Assembly (NCBI GenBank): GCA_030158675.1
Contig: JAOASL010000003.1
Span: 1-64,000, forward strand
Reading direction: 5' to 3'
Source of the DNA: Burkholderiaceae bacterium
Lineage (GTDB): Bacteria > Pseudomonadota > Gammaproteobacteria > Burkholderiales > Burkholderiaceae_D
Length of the DNA: 64,000 nt
Shown: positions 44,724 through 54,307 of the stretch, one piece after another
How the letters are laid out: each line of letters opens with the position of its first letter
Position numbering within the stretch: position 1 is the first letter of the stretch
Position numbers and translations under genes: made by a program
Notes under the pieces: model-generated
The model's input: only the letters and a program-made list of their open reading frames with translations
Database searches by the model: none
Told to the model about the DNA's origin: nothing

Positions 44724-45700
44724 GCAGCCAGCCAGTCCCGATGCGGCAGGAAATCGGTGTAGAGCCTGCTTTCGGGACTGCCGGCCTCGGGCGTCCAGTC
44801 GTAGCGCCATTTGACGATCGGCGGCAGCGACATCAGGATCGATTCGGTGCGTCCGCCGGACTGCAGTCCGAACAGGGTGCCACGATCGAACACGAGATTG
44901 AACTCGACATAGCGGCCGCGCCGGTATGCCTGAAAGTCGCGTTCGCGCTCGCCATAGGCGGTGTCCTTGCGGCGCTGCAGGACCGGCAGATAGGCATTGA
45001 TGAAGTTGTCGCCAACGCTCTTCGTCATCGCAAAGCTTTGCTCAAAGCCCGACGTATTGAAGTCATCGAAGAAGACGCCACCGATGCCGCGTGCTTCGTT
45101 GCGATGCTTCAGGAAAAAATAGTCGTCGCACCATTGTTTGAAGCGCGGATGCAGGTCGTCGCCAAACGGCGCAAGCGCATCGCGGCAAGTCTGGTGGAAA
45201 TGCTTCGCATCTTCGTCGAAACCATAGTAGGGCGTCAGGTCCATGCCGCCGCCGAACCACCAGACCGGGTCCTTGCCTTCGCCGGTGGTGGTGAAGAAGC
45301 GCACATTCATGTGCACGGTTGGCGCAAACGGATTGCGCGGATGGAAGACCAGCGACACACCCATTGCTTCCCACGGCCGACCGGCCAGTTCGGGACGGTT
45401 CGCCATCGCCGACGGCGGCAGCTTGCTGCCCTTCACATGCGAGAAACCGACGCCGCCGCGCTCAAGCACATTGCCTTCCTCGATGAGTCGCGAAATGCCC
45501 CCGCCGCCTTCGGGCCGCTCCCAAGCGTCCCGAAGGAAGGGCTTGCCATCGACTTCCTCGACGGCGGACACGATGCGCTCTTGCAGGGACAGCAACCACG
45601 ATTTGACTGCGCTGGTATTGATGCTTTGGCTCACGGGGTAAACGTAATTAAGTCGACTTGCGGATTGTACCGTACCGATGCCGAGCGACTGAGCGTTCAT
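44720..45700 (-). CDS. hemF: oxygen-dependent coproporphyrinogen III oxidase
   Basis: 326 residues from ATG 45700, which GGGGG precedes by four bases; the ORF-track start 87 codons earlier reads through the intergenic region. A GTG at 45634 is another possible start and would fit the 300-residue family length. Motifs are [33 protein letters not shown] and [20 protein letters not shown]. It decarboxylates coproporphyrinogen III in heme synthesis using O2. It heads the hemF-nadD-rsfS-rlmH-maf-rng unit and is divergent from the radical SAM cluster. Confidence 0.95.
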   Translation of the reverse strand: MNAQSLGIGTVQSASRLNYVYPVSQSINTSAVKSWLLSLQERIVSAVEEVDGKPFLRDAWERPEGGGGISRLIEEGNVLERGGVGFSHVKGSKLPPSAMANRPELAGRPWEAMGVSLVFHPRNPFAPTVHMNVRFFTTTGEGKDPVWWFGGGMDLTPYYGFDEDAKHFHQTCRDALAPFGDDLHPRFKQWCDDYFFLKHRNEARGIGGVFFDDFNTSGFEQSFAMTKSVGDNFINAYLPVLQRRKDTAYGERERDFQAYRRGRYVEFNLVFDRGTLFGLQSGGRTESILMSLPPIVKWRYDWTPEAGSPESRLYTDFLPHRDWLAA

Positions 45701-45938
45701 CAGACCCCCGAATGCCCGCCGTCGTCTGGGATTCAAGGGGTATCGCGTTTTCCCCCACACAGCGCAGAACCAATCGATCTTTGAGCGAACATTTCGTTGC
45801 AAATTTTTTACATATTTCCCGGGAATTTCAAAAACGACAACCCGTCTGACATCGCCTGCCTTAGAGTCACGCCGGATGCGCGACCTGCAAAAGTCTGATG
45901 GGCTACGACGCACCGAAAAACCAAGACAGGAAGAAGGA
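45701..45938. promoter_or_regulatory. divergent regulatory region between hemF and the radical SAM cluster
   Basis: 238 bases, markedly AT-rich around 45790-45840 (for example AAATTTTTTACATATTT). A 10-bp perfect palindrome TTCCCGGGAA (45816-45825) sits roughly in the middle and could be an operator for either side. TTGCAA (45798) and TTGAAA on the other strand are possible -35 elements, but no complete promoter with a good -10 was found. No gene is supported here. Confidence 0.4.
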
Positions 45939-47096
45939 ATGCAAGCCAGTCGGATTTTCATTCAGCCGCCCAGTTCAGTTGAACATGTCGGCGCAAATCA
46001 GCGCCGATCTGGCGAATATCTTGCACGGATTGAGTCGCTCTTGAATGAAGCGCCTGATCTGGCGGCACGCTTTCATGCACTGTCAGCGCAAGGGAAGCGC
46101 ATCCGGAGTTCGGAGTATCACCTGACGAACGCTTGCAATATTCGTTGCGACGGATGCTGGTTCTTCGCGCATGGCCACGACAAGGAAACACGAGAGGAAA
46201 CTGACCTTAATTCCCTGGCCAGATTTATCGATGGCGAGGCGCGCGATCGCGGCATCAATGCGGCGCTGGTGATCGGCGGCGAGCCCACACTTTTTCCTGA
46301 CAGGCTCAGTGTCATTATCGATCGCATGGAGCATGTCACGATCTCGAGCAACGGGATGAAAAAATTACCCGTCAAGGGATTCGAGCGAGTGGCCATTGGC
46401 ATCACGTTGTTTGGCGGCGGCGCACAGGATGATCAGTTGAGAGGCATACGCCCGGACGGACGGCGCATTTCCGGTCTGTTCGAGCAAGCGCTTGAGAATT
46501 ACCACCAGGATCCTCGGGCCGGATTTGTGTATGCATTGACGCTTGACGGCATCGAACATATCGAAGAGACCGTAAAGCGCATTCAGCGGAACGGTAACCT
46601 GGTTACCTTCAACCATTATTACCGTTCAGGTGCCGACGTCACTGTGGATCCCGACGCCACACACGCACTGTTGGCTGAGGCGCTGCGAGTGAAGTCGCTG
46701 TATGCAGACACAGTGATCAGTCATCCCGAATTTATAACGACGATGTTGACGGGAAAATCACAGTGCGGCGAATTCGGTTACTGGAATTGCCCCAGTATCA
46801 GCGTCGACCATCCCGCACACAAGACCCGCCTGGGCAATGGAAATCCGGTACTGCCACGCTTTAATACCTGGTCCGCCGACTGCAAGACACTAAAGTTCTG
46901 CTGCACTTCCGGACACTGTGAAGGGTGTCGAGATTCCCAGGCAATTTACAGCTGGCTGCTGGTCAGTGGATCGCAATTCCTCGAAAGCCATGAATCGCTA
47001 CTGACCTGGATTGAGGTCGCGGAAAGCTATTGGCGTCAATTCATTTGGTCGCCCTATCACCGATACAACCTGACGGAGAATGCGACATGTCGCTGA
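45939..47096 (+). CDS. radical SAM enzyme with Cys-rich C-terminal domain
   Basis: 385 residues from ATG 45939, which AGGAAG precedes by five bases. The [4Fe-4S]-SAM motif is [11 protein letters not shown] (Cys 66, 70, 73), followed by the SAM-contacting [10 protein letters not shown] (GGE at 113-115). The C-terminal part has Cys 276, 284, 315, 321, 322, 327 and 330 ([16 protein letters not shown]), enough for one auxiliary Fe-S cluster of SPASM or twitch type. The substrate is unknown. No precursor peptide gene was seen next to it. It is first of a tight plus-strand unit and overlaps the next gene by 10 bases, so products of both are needed together. Confidence 0.85.
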   Translation: MQASRIFIQPPSSVEHVGANQRRSGEYLARIESLLNEAPDLAARFHALSAQGKRIRSSEYHLTNACNIRCDGCWFFAHGHDKETREETDLNSLARFIDGEARDRGINAALVIGGEPTLFPDRLSVIIDRMEHVTISSNGMKKLPVKGFERVAIGITLFGGGAQDDQLRGIRPDGRRISGLFEQALENYHQDPRAGFVYALTLDGIEHIEETVKRIQRNGNLVTFNHYYRSGADVTVDPDATHALLAEALRVKSLYADTVISHPEFITTMLTGKSQCGEFGYWNCPSISVDHPAHKTRLGNGNPVLPRFNTWSADCKTLKFCCTSGHCEGCRDSQAIYSWLLVSGSQFLESHESLLTWIEVAESYWRQFIWSPYHRYNLTENATCR

Positions 47097-47812
47097 ATAC
47101 TGGTGCGGTAGCCACGCCGGCAGATTATTTCAAAATGCCGGCTGAATATCAGGAATTAGTCATGCACCAGCTGCGGCAGCATGTCGAAGGCGAGCTGATC
47201 GGCGCATCCGACTATCTTGAAATTTTTTATCCCCTGGCGCCCGACGTCTTTGAAAAGAAAGTCTGCTGCCAGCGAGCCCTGGAAGAAATCGATCATTTCA
47301 TGCTGGGTGCCGCGGTGCTGGCAGACATCGGCTTCGATGCGACATATATGCTGGGCCAAACGATCTCCGATCGTAAATATTACAAGACTGAGGGCGTCAC
47401 GGTCGTCGATACATGGCTGAAACGTGGCATGTTTTCCTTTATTGGAGAAGCCGTCGTCCTGTCGATTCTCGAGGAGATGGCGGCCAGCAGTTATGTACGC
47501 ATTGCCGAGATGACGCGCCAGGTCATCATTGATGAACATGTTCATGTGGCGCATGGGCGCCGGATTGTTGAGTCATGTATTCGTGAGCATGGCGCGGTTG
47601 CCGTGCAGCCGGAATTCGAAATCGCGTGGGCGATGTCACTGGACCTGTTCGGAAAATCAGATTCCGTCCGCTCTGATAAATACGTCGAATGGGGGTTGCG
47701 AACATATACAAACAGCGACGCGCGAAGACGGTTCATTGAAAGGATGGCACCCCAACTTGAGGCCATGGGATTGCATATTCCGGAAGCCGGCAAGCTGAGG
47801 AAATTCCTGTGA
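47087..47812 (+). CDS. PaaA-like di-iron monooxygenase (phenylacetyl-CoA epoxidase family)
   Basis: 241 residues from ATG 47087 with GGAG nine bases upstream. Di-iron ligands fit E36 (VEGELIGA), E67/H70 (LEEIDH), E121 (FIGEAV) and E150/H153 (IIDEHVH), a complete four-helix set. The segment SLDLFGKSDSVRSDKYVEWG followed by LRTYTNSDARRRF closely resembles the C-terminal part of PaaA/PaaC-family proteins. Those proteins epoxidise aromatic CoA thioesters with PaaB/C/D/E partners. None of those partners or the reductase is encoded here. It overlaps the preceding and following genes. Confidence 0.75.
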   Translation: MSLNTGAVATPADYFKMPAEYQELVMHQLRQHVEGELIGASDYLEIFYPLAPDVFEKKVCCQRALEEIDHFMLGAAVLADIGFDATYMLGQTISDRKYYKTEGVTVVDTWLKRGMFSFIGEAVVLSILEEMAASSYVRIAEMTRQVIIDEHVHVAHGRRIVESCIREHGAVAVQPEFEIAWAMSLDLFGKSDSVRSDKYVEWGLRTYTNSDARRRFIERMAPQLEAMGLHIPEAGKLRKFL

Positions 47813-48918
47813 AAAACTTCGAAGATACTCGCCAGAGCGACGCGACACAGACCGTGAAGAATGATGCTTCATTTGTTTCATTCGACGGTAGCTTTGATGA
47901 CCGGCTCACCGGTGATTATTTTGCCTCAGCGGGAAGGAGCTTTACCGGAACGATTGCAGCGACGCATCGACATTTCTGGAATCCGGAGGACAGCCGCTAT
48001 ATCGACTTCTCTATTCCGTTCGACGTGGAGCGCTCGCCGATCATGCCGTTCAGTACGGTCCCAGAGCTATGTAGTGATTTACGAAACGAATTGTCGGAAC
48101 GCCAGCAAGTGGCATTTGCGAATGACAGCCTGCACTGGTGGTTGTCGGGATTCCTTTTCGGGGAACAGGGCGCGCTGTGGTTGTCGCTATCGCTGGCCGA
48201 TATGCTTGGTAATCCGGACGGAGTCGAATATGTGGTCAACCAGGCGCGAGAAGAAGCGCGCCATGTAGCTGCATTCACACGCTATATTGAGACGCGCTGG
48301 GGACCTCCGCTGCCAGTGGCCCCCGCATTCAGGCAGTTACTTGGCCGGATCGTGAATTCAGACACTATTCACAGGAAGTTGATCGGCATGCAGATCCTGG
48401 TTGAAGGTCTGGCGATGGGTTTCATGGCGTCCCTCTATAACAAGGCGGCGGATCCCGTGTTGGTGCGTCTCGCGCAGCTGGTGATGACGGACGAGACTTT
48501 TCATCACAAGGCCGGGCATTTATGGGCTGAAAATGATCTTCCCCGTCTGTCTGCGGCTGAGCGTGCGGATGCAGAAGACTGGGCGCTTGAATGCTTTCAG
48601 GCGCTGATGTTCAATGTTTTCAATCCGTCACAGAAAACGGCGCTTTACGAAAAATACGGCTGGGACACTGAGTATGTCAGGCAGAAGATTCGTGCCTATT
48701 ACACGGAAGAAGTGCGGAAGCAGGAGCTTTCGGAGCAGGCTGGCGTTTTCAGGATCCTTGCACGCACCCTGATTCGCTCGGGCATCGTCACTGAGCGCAC
48801 CCGTCCTGTGTATGCACAGTGGCTCGACCTCGATTCCCTTGCGGAAGATGACACGAATTCCGTCGAAGCGTCGATCGCCCGACAAGGATTGGAACTGATT
48901 GCCTCGATCAATTGCTGA
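47809..48918 (+). CDS. ferritin-like di-iron oxygenase, unassigned subfamily
   Basis: 369 residues. The start is GTG 47809 overlapping the previous TGA (GTGA), with GAGGAA six bases upstream. Ligands are E119 (FLFGEQGALW), E149/H152 (AREEARHVAAF), E199 (ILVEGLAMGF) and E229/H232 (MTDETFHHKAG), a full E-ExxH-E-ExxH di-iron site. The pattern resembles AurF-type N-oxygenases and bacterial multicomponent monooxygenase alpha subunits. It is unrelated in sequence to the PaaA-like neighbour. A hydroxylase, N-oxygenase or desaturase role is possible; the substrate is unknown. Confidence 0.72.
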   Translation: MKNFEDTRQSDATQTVKNDASFVSFDGSFDDRLTGDYFASAGRSFTGTIAATHRHFWNPEDSRYIDFSIPFDVERSPIMPFSTVPELCSDLRNELSERQQVAFANDSLHWWLSGFLFGEQGALWLSLSLADMLGNPDGVEYVVNQAREEARHVAAFTRYIETRWGPPLPVAPAFRQLLGRIVNSDTIHRKLIGMQILVEGLAMGFMASLYNKAADPVLVRLAQLVMTDETFHHKAGHLWAENDLPRLSAAERADAEDWALECFQALMFNVFNPSQKTALYEKYGWDTEYVRQKIRAYYTEEVRKQELSEQAGVFRILARTLIRSGIVTERTRPVYAQWLDLDSLAEDDTNSVEASIARQGLELIASINC

Positions 48919-48934
48919 CCCGGAAAATTCGACT

Positions 48935-49420
48935 ATGTTGGATGAAGCATCCTGTGCTCAGCCACCCGGTTGCGGGTTTGTCGAGTTCCCGTCCTTAAGT
49001 CCCTATGTCGCGCTGAACGGTCCGGTCTATGCGCGCGTCGGAGAGAACGACCAGCTTGAGCTGGGGTTTGTGGTCCAGCAAAAAAACACGAACTTGAATG
49101 GCTGCTGCCATGGCGCAGTGCTGTTCTCGCTGCTGGACTCTGTGATGGGGGCAAGTATCCTCTATCGGCTGGAGCCGGAATACAGTGTCGCGACGCTCAA
49201 TTTGTCATCTAATTTCCTCGGGGTTGCCCGAGTAGGCGAGTGGCTTGTAGGCAGGGCGGCCATCGATGGCTGCAGCAAGTCTCATTTTTTCGCATCGGGA
49301 TCCCTGTCGGGATCCGGCGGCATCGTGGCTACAGCCACGGGTACATTTTCCAAGATCCGCAGCAAGGCGCCTGTTGCCAATTTTCGGGAGCTGGTCAAAG
49401 GCCTTTTGCAATCTGCATGA
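48935..49420 (+). CDS. PaaI-like hotdog-fold thioesterase
   Basis: 161 residues from ATG 48935, 16 bases after the di-iron gene. The hotdog core has NTNLNGCCHGAVLFSLLDSV, like the HGG...D catalytic helix of PaaI-type acyl-CoA thioesterases, though the usual Gly-Gly after His is Gly-Ala. VATLNLSSNFLGVARVGEWL and IVATATGTFSKIR follow. It likely hydrolyses an acyl-CoA or acyl-carrier thioester. Presence beside a PaaA-like enzyme suggests that the pathway intermediates are CoA thioesters (inference). Confidence 0.8.
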   Translation: MLDEASCAQPPGCGFVEFPSLSPYVALNGPVYARVGENDQLELGFVVQQKNTNLNGCCHGAVLFSLLDSVMGASILYRLEPEYSVATLNLSSNFLGVARVGEWLVGRAAIDGCSKSHFFASGSLSGSGGIVATATGTFSKIRSKAPVANFRELVKGLLQSA

Positions 49421-49520
49421 AGTTGCGCACGATTTGGCTCGCATCGCAAAAATCCGCTGGGACATCGGCTATCAGCCGCCGGCCGTGTCCAGTAGCTGCT
49501 CATTTCCACCTGAACTAATC

Positions 49521-50687
49521 ATGCCCACAGAACTTTCCCGACGAGCCCGGAAGCTGACCTCGTCCGTGATTCGCGAAATCCTCAAGGTGACCGCGTCTCC
49601 GGATGTGATTTCATTCGCCGGTGGTATTCCCGCGCCGGAAACTTTTCCGGTGGACTTGCTGCACACCGCATGCGAGCAGATTTTTGCTGAGGAAGCGCGC
49701 GAAGCGCTGCAGTATTCCCTCACGGAGGGTTTTCTGCCGTTACGGCAGTGGATAGCCAGCCGGCACTCGGCCGATGTCGATCAGGTGCTGATCACTACGG
49801 GTTCCCAGCAGGCGCTCGATTTGCTTGCCAAGGCGCTGCTCGATCCCGGGGTCACGGTGCTGGTCGAGTCGCCGACCTATCTTGGCGCGCTGCAGGCCTT
49901 TTCGCTGTTTGAGCCCAGCTTCAGGGAGTTGCCATGCGACGACGCCGGCATTTGCACCGCGGAGCTCACGCCTGCTGATGCAGCCGATGCGAGGCTGGCC
50001 TATCTAATGCCGAACTTCCAGAATCCGACAGGCCGACTGATGTCAGCTGAGCGGCGGCATGATGTCTGCCGGTTGATGGGCGACGCAGGTGTGCTGATTG
50101 TCGAGGATGATCCCTATGGTGAATTAGGCTTTAACGGACAGCGCTTGCAAAGCCTGCGTTCCATTCATCCCGAAGGTGTTGCTTACCTTGGCTCGTTTTC
50201 CAAGGTGCTTGCTCCCGGGTTGCGGGTCGGGTATGTGGTTGCTCCGGCCTGGCTGACCGCCAAGCTGACGCAATTGAAGCAGGCGGCTGACTTGCATAGT
50301 TCGACCTTCGATCAGCGGCTTGCATACCGGGTGCTGGCCAGCGGCGCGTTGCCGGCGCAGATCGACACCATTCGCAAGCTCTACGCGTCGCGATGCGACG
50401 CCATGCTGCAAGCACTGCAGGCCTCAATGGCTGCGGAGGTCCGATGGAATCGCCCTGAAGGCGGTATGTTCATTTGGCTGAACCTGCCACCTCAATGCGA
50501 CAGTCATCTGCTGCTGCAGAAGTCGATTGCTGTCGCGCAGTCAACACGGGTAGCCTTCGTTCCCGGCGCACCTTTCCATGCAGTCGCACCACGTTCGGAT
50601 TGTCTGAGGCTGTCGTTCGTGACGGTCGACGCCGAGCGCATTCGCATCGGCATTTGTCAGCTGGCGGAGAACATCCGAACCATGTGA
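49521..50687 (+). CDS. PLP-dependent class I aminotransferase
   Basis: 388 residues from ATG 49521; the ORF-track start lies in the thioesterase gene. Features of the LysN/MocR-type fold-type I group are DVISFAGGIPAPETFP, LQYSLTEGFLPLRQWIA, YLMPNFQNPTGRLMS, VEDDPYGELGF and the Schiff-base lysine K228 in YLGSFSKVLAPGLRVG. A 2-aminoadipate, aromatic or branched-chain amino acid substrate is possible. The 100-base gap to the thioesterase is larger than elsewhere in the cluster, so membership is probable but not sure. It is convergent with purD. Confidence 0.85.
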   Translation: MPTELSRRARKLTSSVIREILKVTASPDVISFAGGIPAPETFPVDLLHTACEQIFAEEAREALQYSLTEGFLPLRQWIASRHSADVDQVLITTGSQQALDLLAKALLDPGVTVLVESPTYLGALQAFSLFEPSFRELPCDDAGICTAELTPADAADARLAYLMPNFQNPTGRLMSAERRHDVCRLMGDAGVLIVEDDPYGELGFNGQRLQSLRSIHPEGVAYLGSFSKVLAPGLRVGYVVAPAWLTAKLTQLKQAADLHSSTFDQRLAYRVLASGALPAQIDTIRKLYASRCDAMLQALQASMAAEVRWNRPEGGMFIWLNLPPQCDSHLLLQKSIAVAQSTRVAFVPGAPFHAVAPRSDCLRLSFVTVDAERIRIGICQLAENIRTM

Positions 50688-50755
50688 ACCGACCCTGGGA
50701 GATAGGCTGCTTCCCCGGGCCGGTCAGGCATAAAAATTATGCGATTTGTATCGGA

Positions 50756-52024
50756 TCAGCGCTTCAGTGCGCGCCAGCCGATGTCACGGCGGAACTGCAT
50801 GCCATCGAAGCGGATCTGGTCCAGGGCATCATAGGCGTTCTTCTGCGCGATGCGCACATTATCGCCGAGGCCGACCACGCACAGCACGCGGCCGCCCGAG
50901 GTTTTCAGCTCGCCATTTTCCAGCGTGGTACCGGCGTGGAAGGTGACGCTGTCGGCGGTCTCGGCCGGGATGCCGGTGATGGCGTCTCCTTTGGTCGGCG
51001 CATCAGGGTAGCCGCCGGCGGCCATCACCACACCCAGTGCAGTGCGGCGATCCCAGTCAAGTTCGATCTGGTCCAGCGTGCCGTTGACGGCATGCTCCAT
51101 CACCGTTAGCAGGTCGGTCTTCAGGCGCGCCATGATCGGCTGCGTCTCCGGGTCACCCATGCGGCAGTTGAATTCCAGCGTCTTCGGGTTACCTTTTGCA
51201 TCGATCATCAGGCCCGCATACAGGAAGCCGGTGTAAGGAATGCCGTCCCTGGCCATGCCCTGCACGGTCGGCTGGATGATCTCGCGCATCACGCGCGCAT
51301 GCAGTTGCGGCGTGACGATGGGCGCAGGTGAGTACGCACCCATGCCGCCGGTATTCGGGCCTTCGTCGTGATCGAGCAGGCGCTTGTGGTCCTGGCTGGT
51401 GGCCAGCGGCAGGATATTTGTGCCGTCCACCATGACGATGAAGCTTGCTTCTTCGCCGTCCAGAAATTCCTCGACCACGACACGGGCACCTGCATCGCCG
51501 AAGCGATTGTCCGACAACATCATGTCGATGGCGCCATGCGCCTCGTCCAGCGACATCGCCACGACCACGCCCTTGCCGGCCGCCAGGCCATCGGCCTTGA
51601 TGACGATCGGCGCGCCTTGCTCATCGATATAGCGGTGGGCGGCTGCGGCGTCGGAGAAGGTCTGGTACTTCGCGGTCGGAATGCCGTGGCGCTGCATGAA
51701 CGCCTTGGCGAAATCCTTCGAGCTCTCGAGTTGCGCGGCCTTCTGCGTCGGGCCAAAGATCTTCAAGCCGCGCTGGCGAAAGATGTCGACGATGCCGGCG
51801 GCCAGCGGCGCCTCGGGCCCGACCACGGTCAGGCCAATGCCTTCGCTCTGTGCGAAATCAGCGAGCCTGGCTGGATCGCTGATGGGCAGGTTATCAATGT
51901 GCGGATCGAGTGCGGTGCCGCCATTGCCGGGCGCGGCGATCACACGCTGAATGCGATTGGACTGCGCGAGTTTCCATGCCAGCGCATGTTCACGGCCACC
52001 AGAGCCTACGACGAGAATCTTCAT
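50756..52024 (-). CDS. purD: phosphoribosylamine-glycine ligase
   Basis: 422 residues, standard length. It begins MKILVVGSGGREHALAWKLA, the PurD N-domain signature, followed by LTVVGPEAPLAAGIVD. The ATP-grasp domain has GLAAGKGVVVAMSLDEA, NTGGMGAYSPAPIVTP and EFNCRMGDPETQ. It makes glycinamide ribonucleotide in purine synthesis. It lies 53 bases after yebC on the same strand, as in many betaproteobacteria. Confidence 0.97.
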   Translation of the reverse strand: MKILVVGSGGREHALAWKLAQSNRIQRVIAAPGNGGTALDPHIDNLPISDPARLADFAQSEGIGLTVVGPEAPLAAGIVDIFRQRGLKIFGPTQKAAQLESSKDFAKAFMQRHGIPTAKYQTFSDAAAAHRYIDEQGAPIVIKADGLAAGKGVVVAMSLDEAHGAIDMMLSDNRFGDAGARVVVEEFLDGEEASFIVMVDGTNILPLATSQDHKRLLDHDEGPNTGGMGAYSPAPIVTPQLHARVMREIIQPTVQGMARDGIPYTGFLYAGLMIDAKGNPKTLEFNCRMGDPETQPIMARLKTDLLTVMEHAVNGTLDQIELDWDRRTALGVVMAAGGYPDAPTKGDAITGIPAETADSVTFHAGTTLENGELKTSGGRVLCVVGLGDNVRIAQKNAYDALDQIRFDGMQFRRDIGWRALKR

Positions 52025-52077
52025 CTGGAAATTCGAAAAAAAGTTGGGTGCCCGTTGCAGGCAGCGGGCACTGAGCG

Positions 52078-52803
52078 TCAGTCGTTGACGACGGCGTTGG
52101 TATAGACCTCTTGCACATCGTCGAGGTTTTCCAGCGCATCGAGCAGTTTCTGCATCTTCAGCGCATCCTCGCCGGCAAATTCGGTCGCAGTGGACGGCTT
52201 CATCGTGACCTCGGCCACGTCCGGCTTGAAGCCCGCCTTCTCAAGCGTCTCGCGAATGCGCGACAGCTCATAGGGATCGGTCAGCACTTCGAAGCCGCCC
52301 TCGTCATCCGCGATCACGTCATCGGCGCCGGCCTCGAGCGCCGCTTCCATCAGCGCATCTTCATTGGCGCCGGGAGCGAACAGCATTTGTCCACAGTGCT
52401 TGAACAGGAAGGCGACCGAGCCCTCGGTGCCCATGTTGCCGCCGAACTTGCTGAATGCATGGCGGACTTCCGCCACGGTGCGCACGCGGTTGTCAGTCAT
52501 GCAATCGACGATGATTGCGGCGCCGTTCAGGCCATAACCTTCGTAGCGGATTTCTTCATAGTTTGCGCCGTCGAGGCCGCCGGTGCCGCGCTGTATCGCA
52601 CGGTTGACGTTGTCCTTCGGCATATTCGCATCGGCGGCTTTTTCGACTGCCAGACGCAGGCGGGGGTTGGCATTCAGGTCGCCGCCGCCGAGTCGCGCGG
52701 CGACCGTGATTTCCTTGATGAGGCGGGTCCAGATCTTGCCCCGCTTCGCGTCAGTGGCCGCCTTCTTGTGCTTGATGTTGGCCCATTTGCTGTGTCCTGC
52801 CAT
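52078..52803 (-). CDS. yebC: YebC/PmpR-family transcription or translation factor
   Basis: 241 residues with the family start [20 protein letters not shown] and the second conserved block [20 protein letters not shown]. YebC-like proteins have been described as DNA-binding regulators and, more recently, as relieving ribosome stalling at proline runs. It heads yebC-purD. The upstream 275 bases hold the promoter region shared with divergent ugd; a TATAAT box at about 53011-53016 is the only clear element. Confidence 0.94.
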   Translation of the reverse strand: MAGHSKWANIKHKKAATDAKRGKIWTRLIKEITVAARLGGGDLNANPRLRLAVEKAADANMPKDNVNRAIQRGTGGLDGANYEEIRYEGYGLNGAAIIVDCMTDNRVRTVAEVRHAFSKFGGNMGTEGSVAFLFKHCGQMLFAPGANEDALMEAALEAGADDVIADDEGGFEVLTDPYELSRIRETLEKAGFKPDVAEVTMKPSTATEFAGEDALKMQKLLDALENLDDVQEVYTNAVVND

Positions 52804-53078
52804 GTGTGTGGTTCTTTCCGGGTTGGTTTTGCCGGCCTCGTGCCGCGATTTTCGCCTGGAAGATCAGGCGGATGGAAGAGAAAGGCTGCGCGCCGCAGGC
52901 GCGAAAACAGGGGGCAGATTTTACCATACGGACCCCTGCACCCTTCCCGTGCCGGAGTCACAGCGAGAGGCCGGCGTGCCTTGCCGGGGCAGAGCTATTG
53001 CGGCGCAGCAGATATAATCGCGCCGGTCAATATTGCGGGCAGCGGCCGACAGGGGCACTCGCGGCGAGAGGAAATATT

Positions 53079-54245
53079 TTGAAAATTGCAATTGCGGGCT
53101 GCGGTTATGTCGGGCTGTCGCTGGCGGTGCTGTTAGCGCAGCGTAACGAGGTGGTGGCGCTGGATATCAGCGCCGAGAAGGTCGCGCAACTCAATCGCGG
53201 CATTGCGCCGATCGTCGACGCCGACATCGAGCGGCAACTGCAGGCAGGCCAGCTGAATTTTCGCGCGACGACCGACAAAGACGATGCGCTGAAAAATGCC
53301 AGCTTTGTGATTATTGCGACGCCAACCGATTACGACCCGCAGACCAATTATTTCAACACCACATCGGTCGATGCGGTGATCCGGGATGTCAAGGCGATCT
53401 GCCCGGATGCGCTGGCCGTGATCAAGTCGACCATACCGGTCGGTTTCACGCAGCGCGCGCGCCAGCAGCATGGGTTCGAGAATCTCATTTTTTCGCCGGA
53501 GTTCCTGCGCGAAGGCCGTGCACTGTATGACAACCTGTACCCATCGCGCATTGTGATCGGATCGGAGCAGCCGGAGGCCAGACGCTTCGCGCAATTGCTG
53601 ATCGACGCTGCCCTGAAGCCGGATGTGCCGGTGTTGTACACCGGCTCCACTGAGGCTGAGGCAATCAAGCTGTTTGCCAATACCTTTCTGGCGATGCGGG
53701 TGGCCTTCTTCAATGAGCTCGACACCTATGCCGCCACGCACGGACTGGATACGCGTCCGATCGTCGAGGGCGTCAGCCTCGATCCGCGCATCGGCAATTA
53801 CTACAACAACCCGTCGTTCGGCTATGGTGGCTATTGCCTGCCGAAGGACACCAAGCAACTGCTGGCCAATTACAAGGATGTACCGCAGAACCTGATTCAT
53901 GCCATCGTTGAATCCAACAGTACCCGCAAGGACTACATTGCATCGAGTATTCTGCAGCACAGTCCGAAGGTGGTCGGCATGTATCGGCTGACGATGAAGG
54001 CCGGCTCCGACAATTTCCGTTCGTCCAGCGCGCAGGGCGTGATGAAGCGCATCAAGGCCAAAGGTGTGGAAGTGATCGTCTATGAACCGACCCTGCACGA
54101 TGCCGAATTCTTCCGTTCGCGGGTCGTCAACGACCTGGCCGCTTTCAAGCGCGAGGCCGACGTGATCGTTGCCAATCGCGTCACCGAAGAACTCGGGGAT
54201 GTGCGCGCCAAGGTATTTAGCCGCGACCTGTTCGGCAACGACTGA
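53079..54245 (+). CDS. ugd: UDP-glucose 6-dehydrogenase (Ugd type)
   Basis: 388 residues, the same length as E. coli Ugd. The start is a TTG at 53079 with GAGAGGAA seven bases upstream ([17 protein letters not shown]); the longer ORF is unlikely. NAD-binding GCGYVGLS, then [15 protein letters not shown], and the catalytic cysteine in [15 protein letters not shown] are all present. It oxidises UDP-glucose to UDP-glucuronate for capsule, LPS or aminoarabinose synthesis. It stands alone in this window, but it could feed the glycan block at 33-41 kb. Confidence 0.93.
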   Translation: MKIAIAGCGYVGLSLAVLLAQRNEVVALDISAEKVAQLNRGIAPIVDADIERQLQAGQLNFRATTDKDDALKNASFVIIATPTDYDPQTNYFNTTSVDAVIRDVKAICPDALAVIKSTIPVGFTQRARQQHGFENLIFSPEFLREGRALYDNLYPSRIVIGSEQPEARRFAQLLIDAALKPDVPVLYTGSTEAEAIKLFANTFLAMRVAFFNELDTYAATHGLDTRPIVEGVSLDPRIGNYYNNPSFGYGGYCLPKDTKQLLANYKDVPQNLIHAIVESNSTRKDYIASSILQHSPKVVGMYRLTMKAGSDNFRSSSAQGVMKRIKAKGVEVIVYEPTLHDAEFFRSRVVNDLAAFKREADVIVANRVTEELGDVRAKVFSRDLFGND

Positions 54246-54307
54246 GGCGTCGCCGGATTGGCGTTATCATTCGCTCCTTTTACAGAACAACAAAGCGGGG
54301 GGTCAGG

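Noticed and set aside
45939-50687. Radical SAM/di-iron cluster as a diazeniumdiolate (fragin/leudiazen-type) locus
   Set aside because: Those loci need an NRPS-like gene and a cupin or DUF3050 partner, none of which is here; only the AurF-like resemblance is shared.
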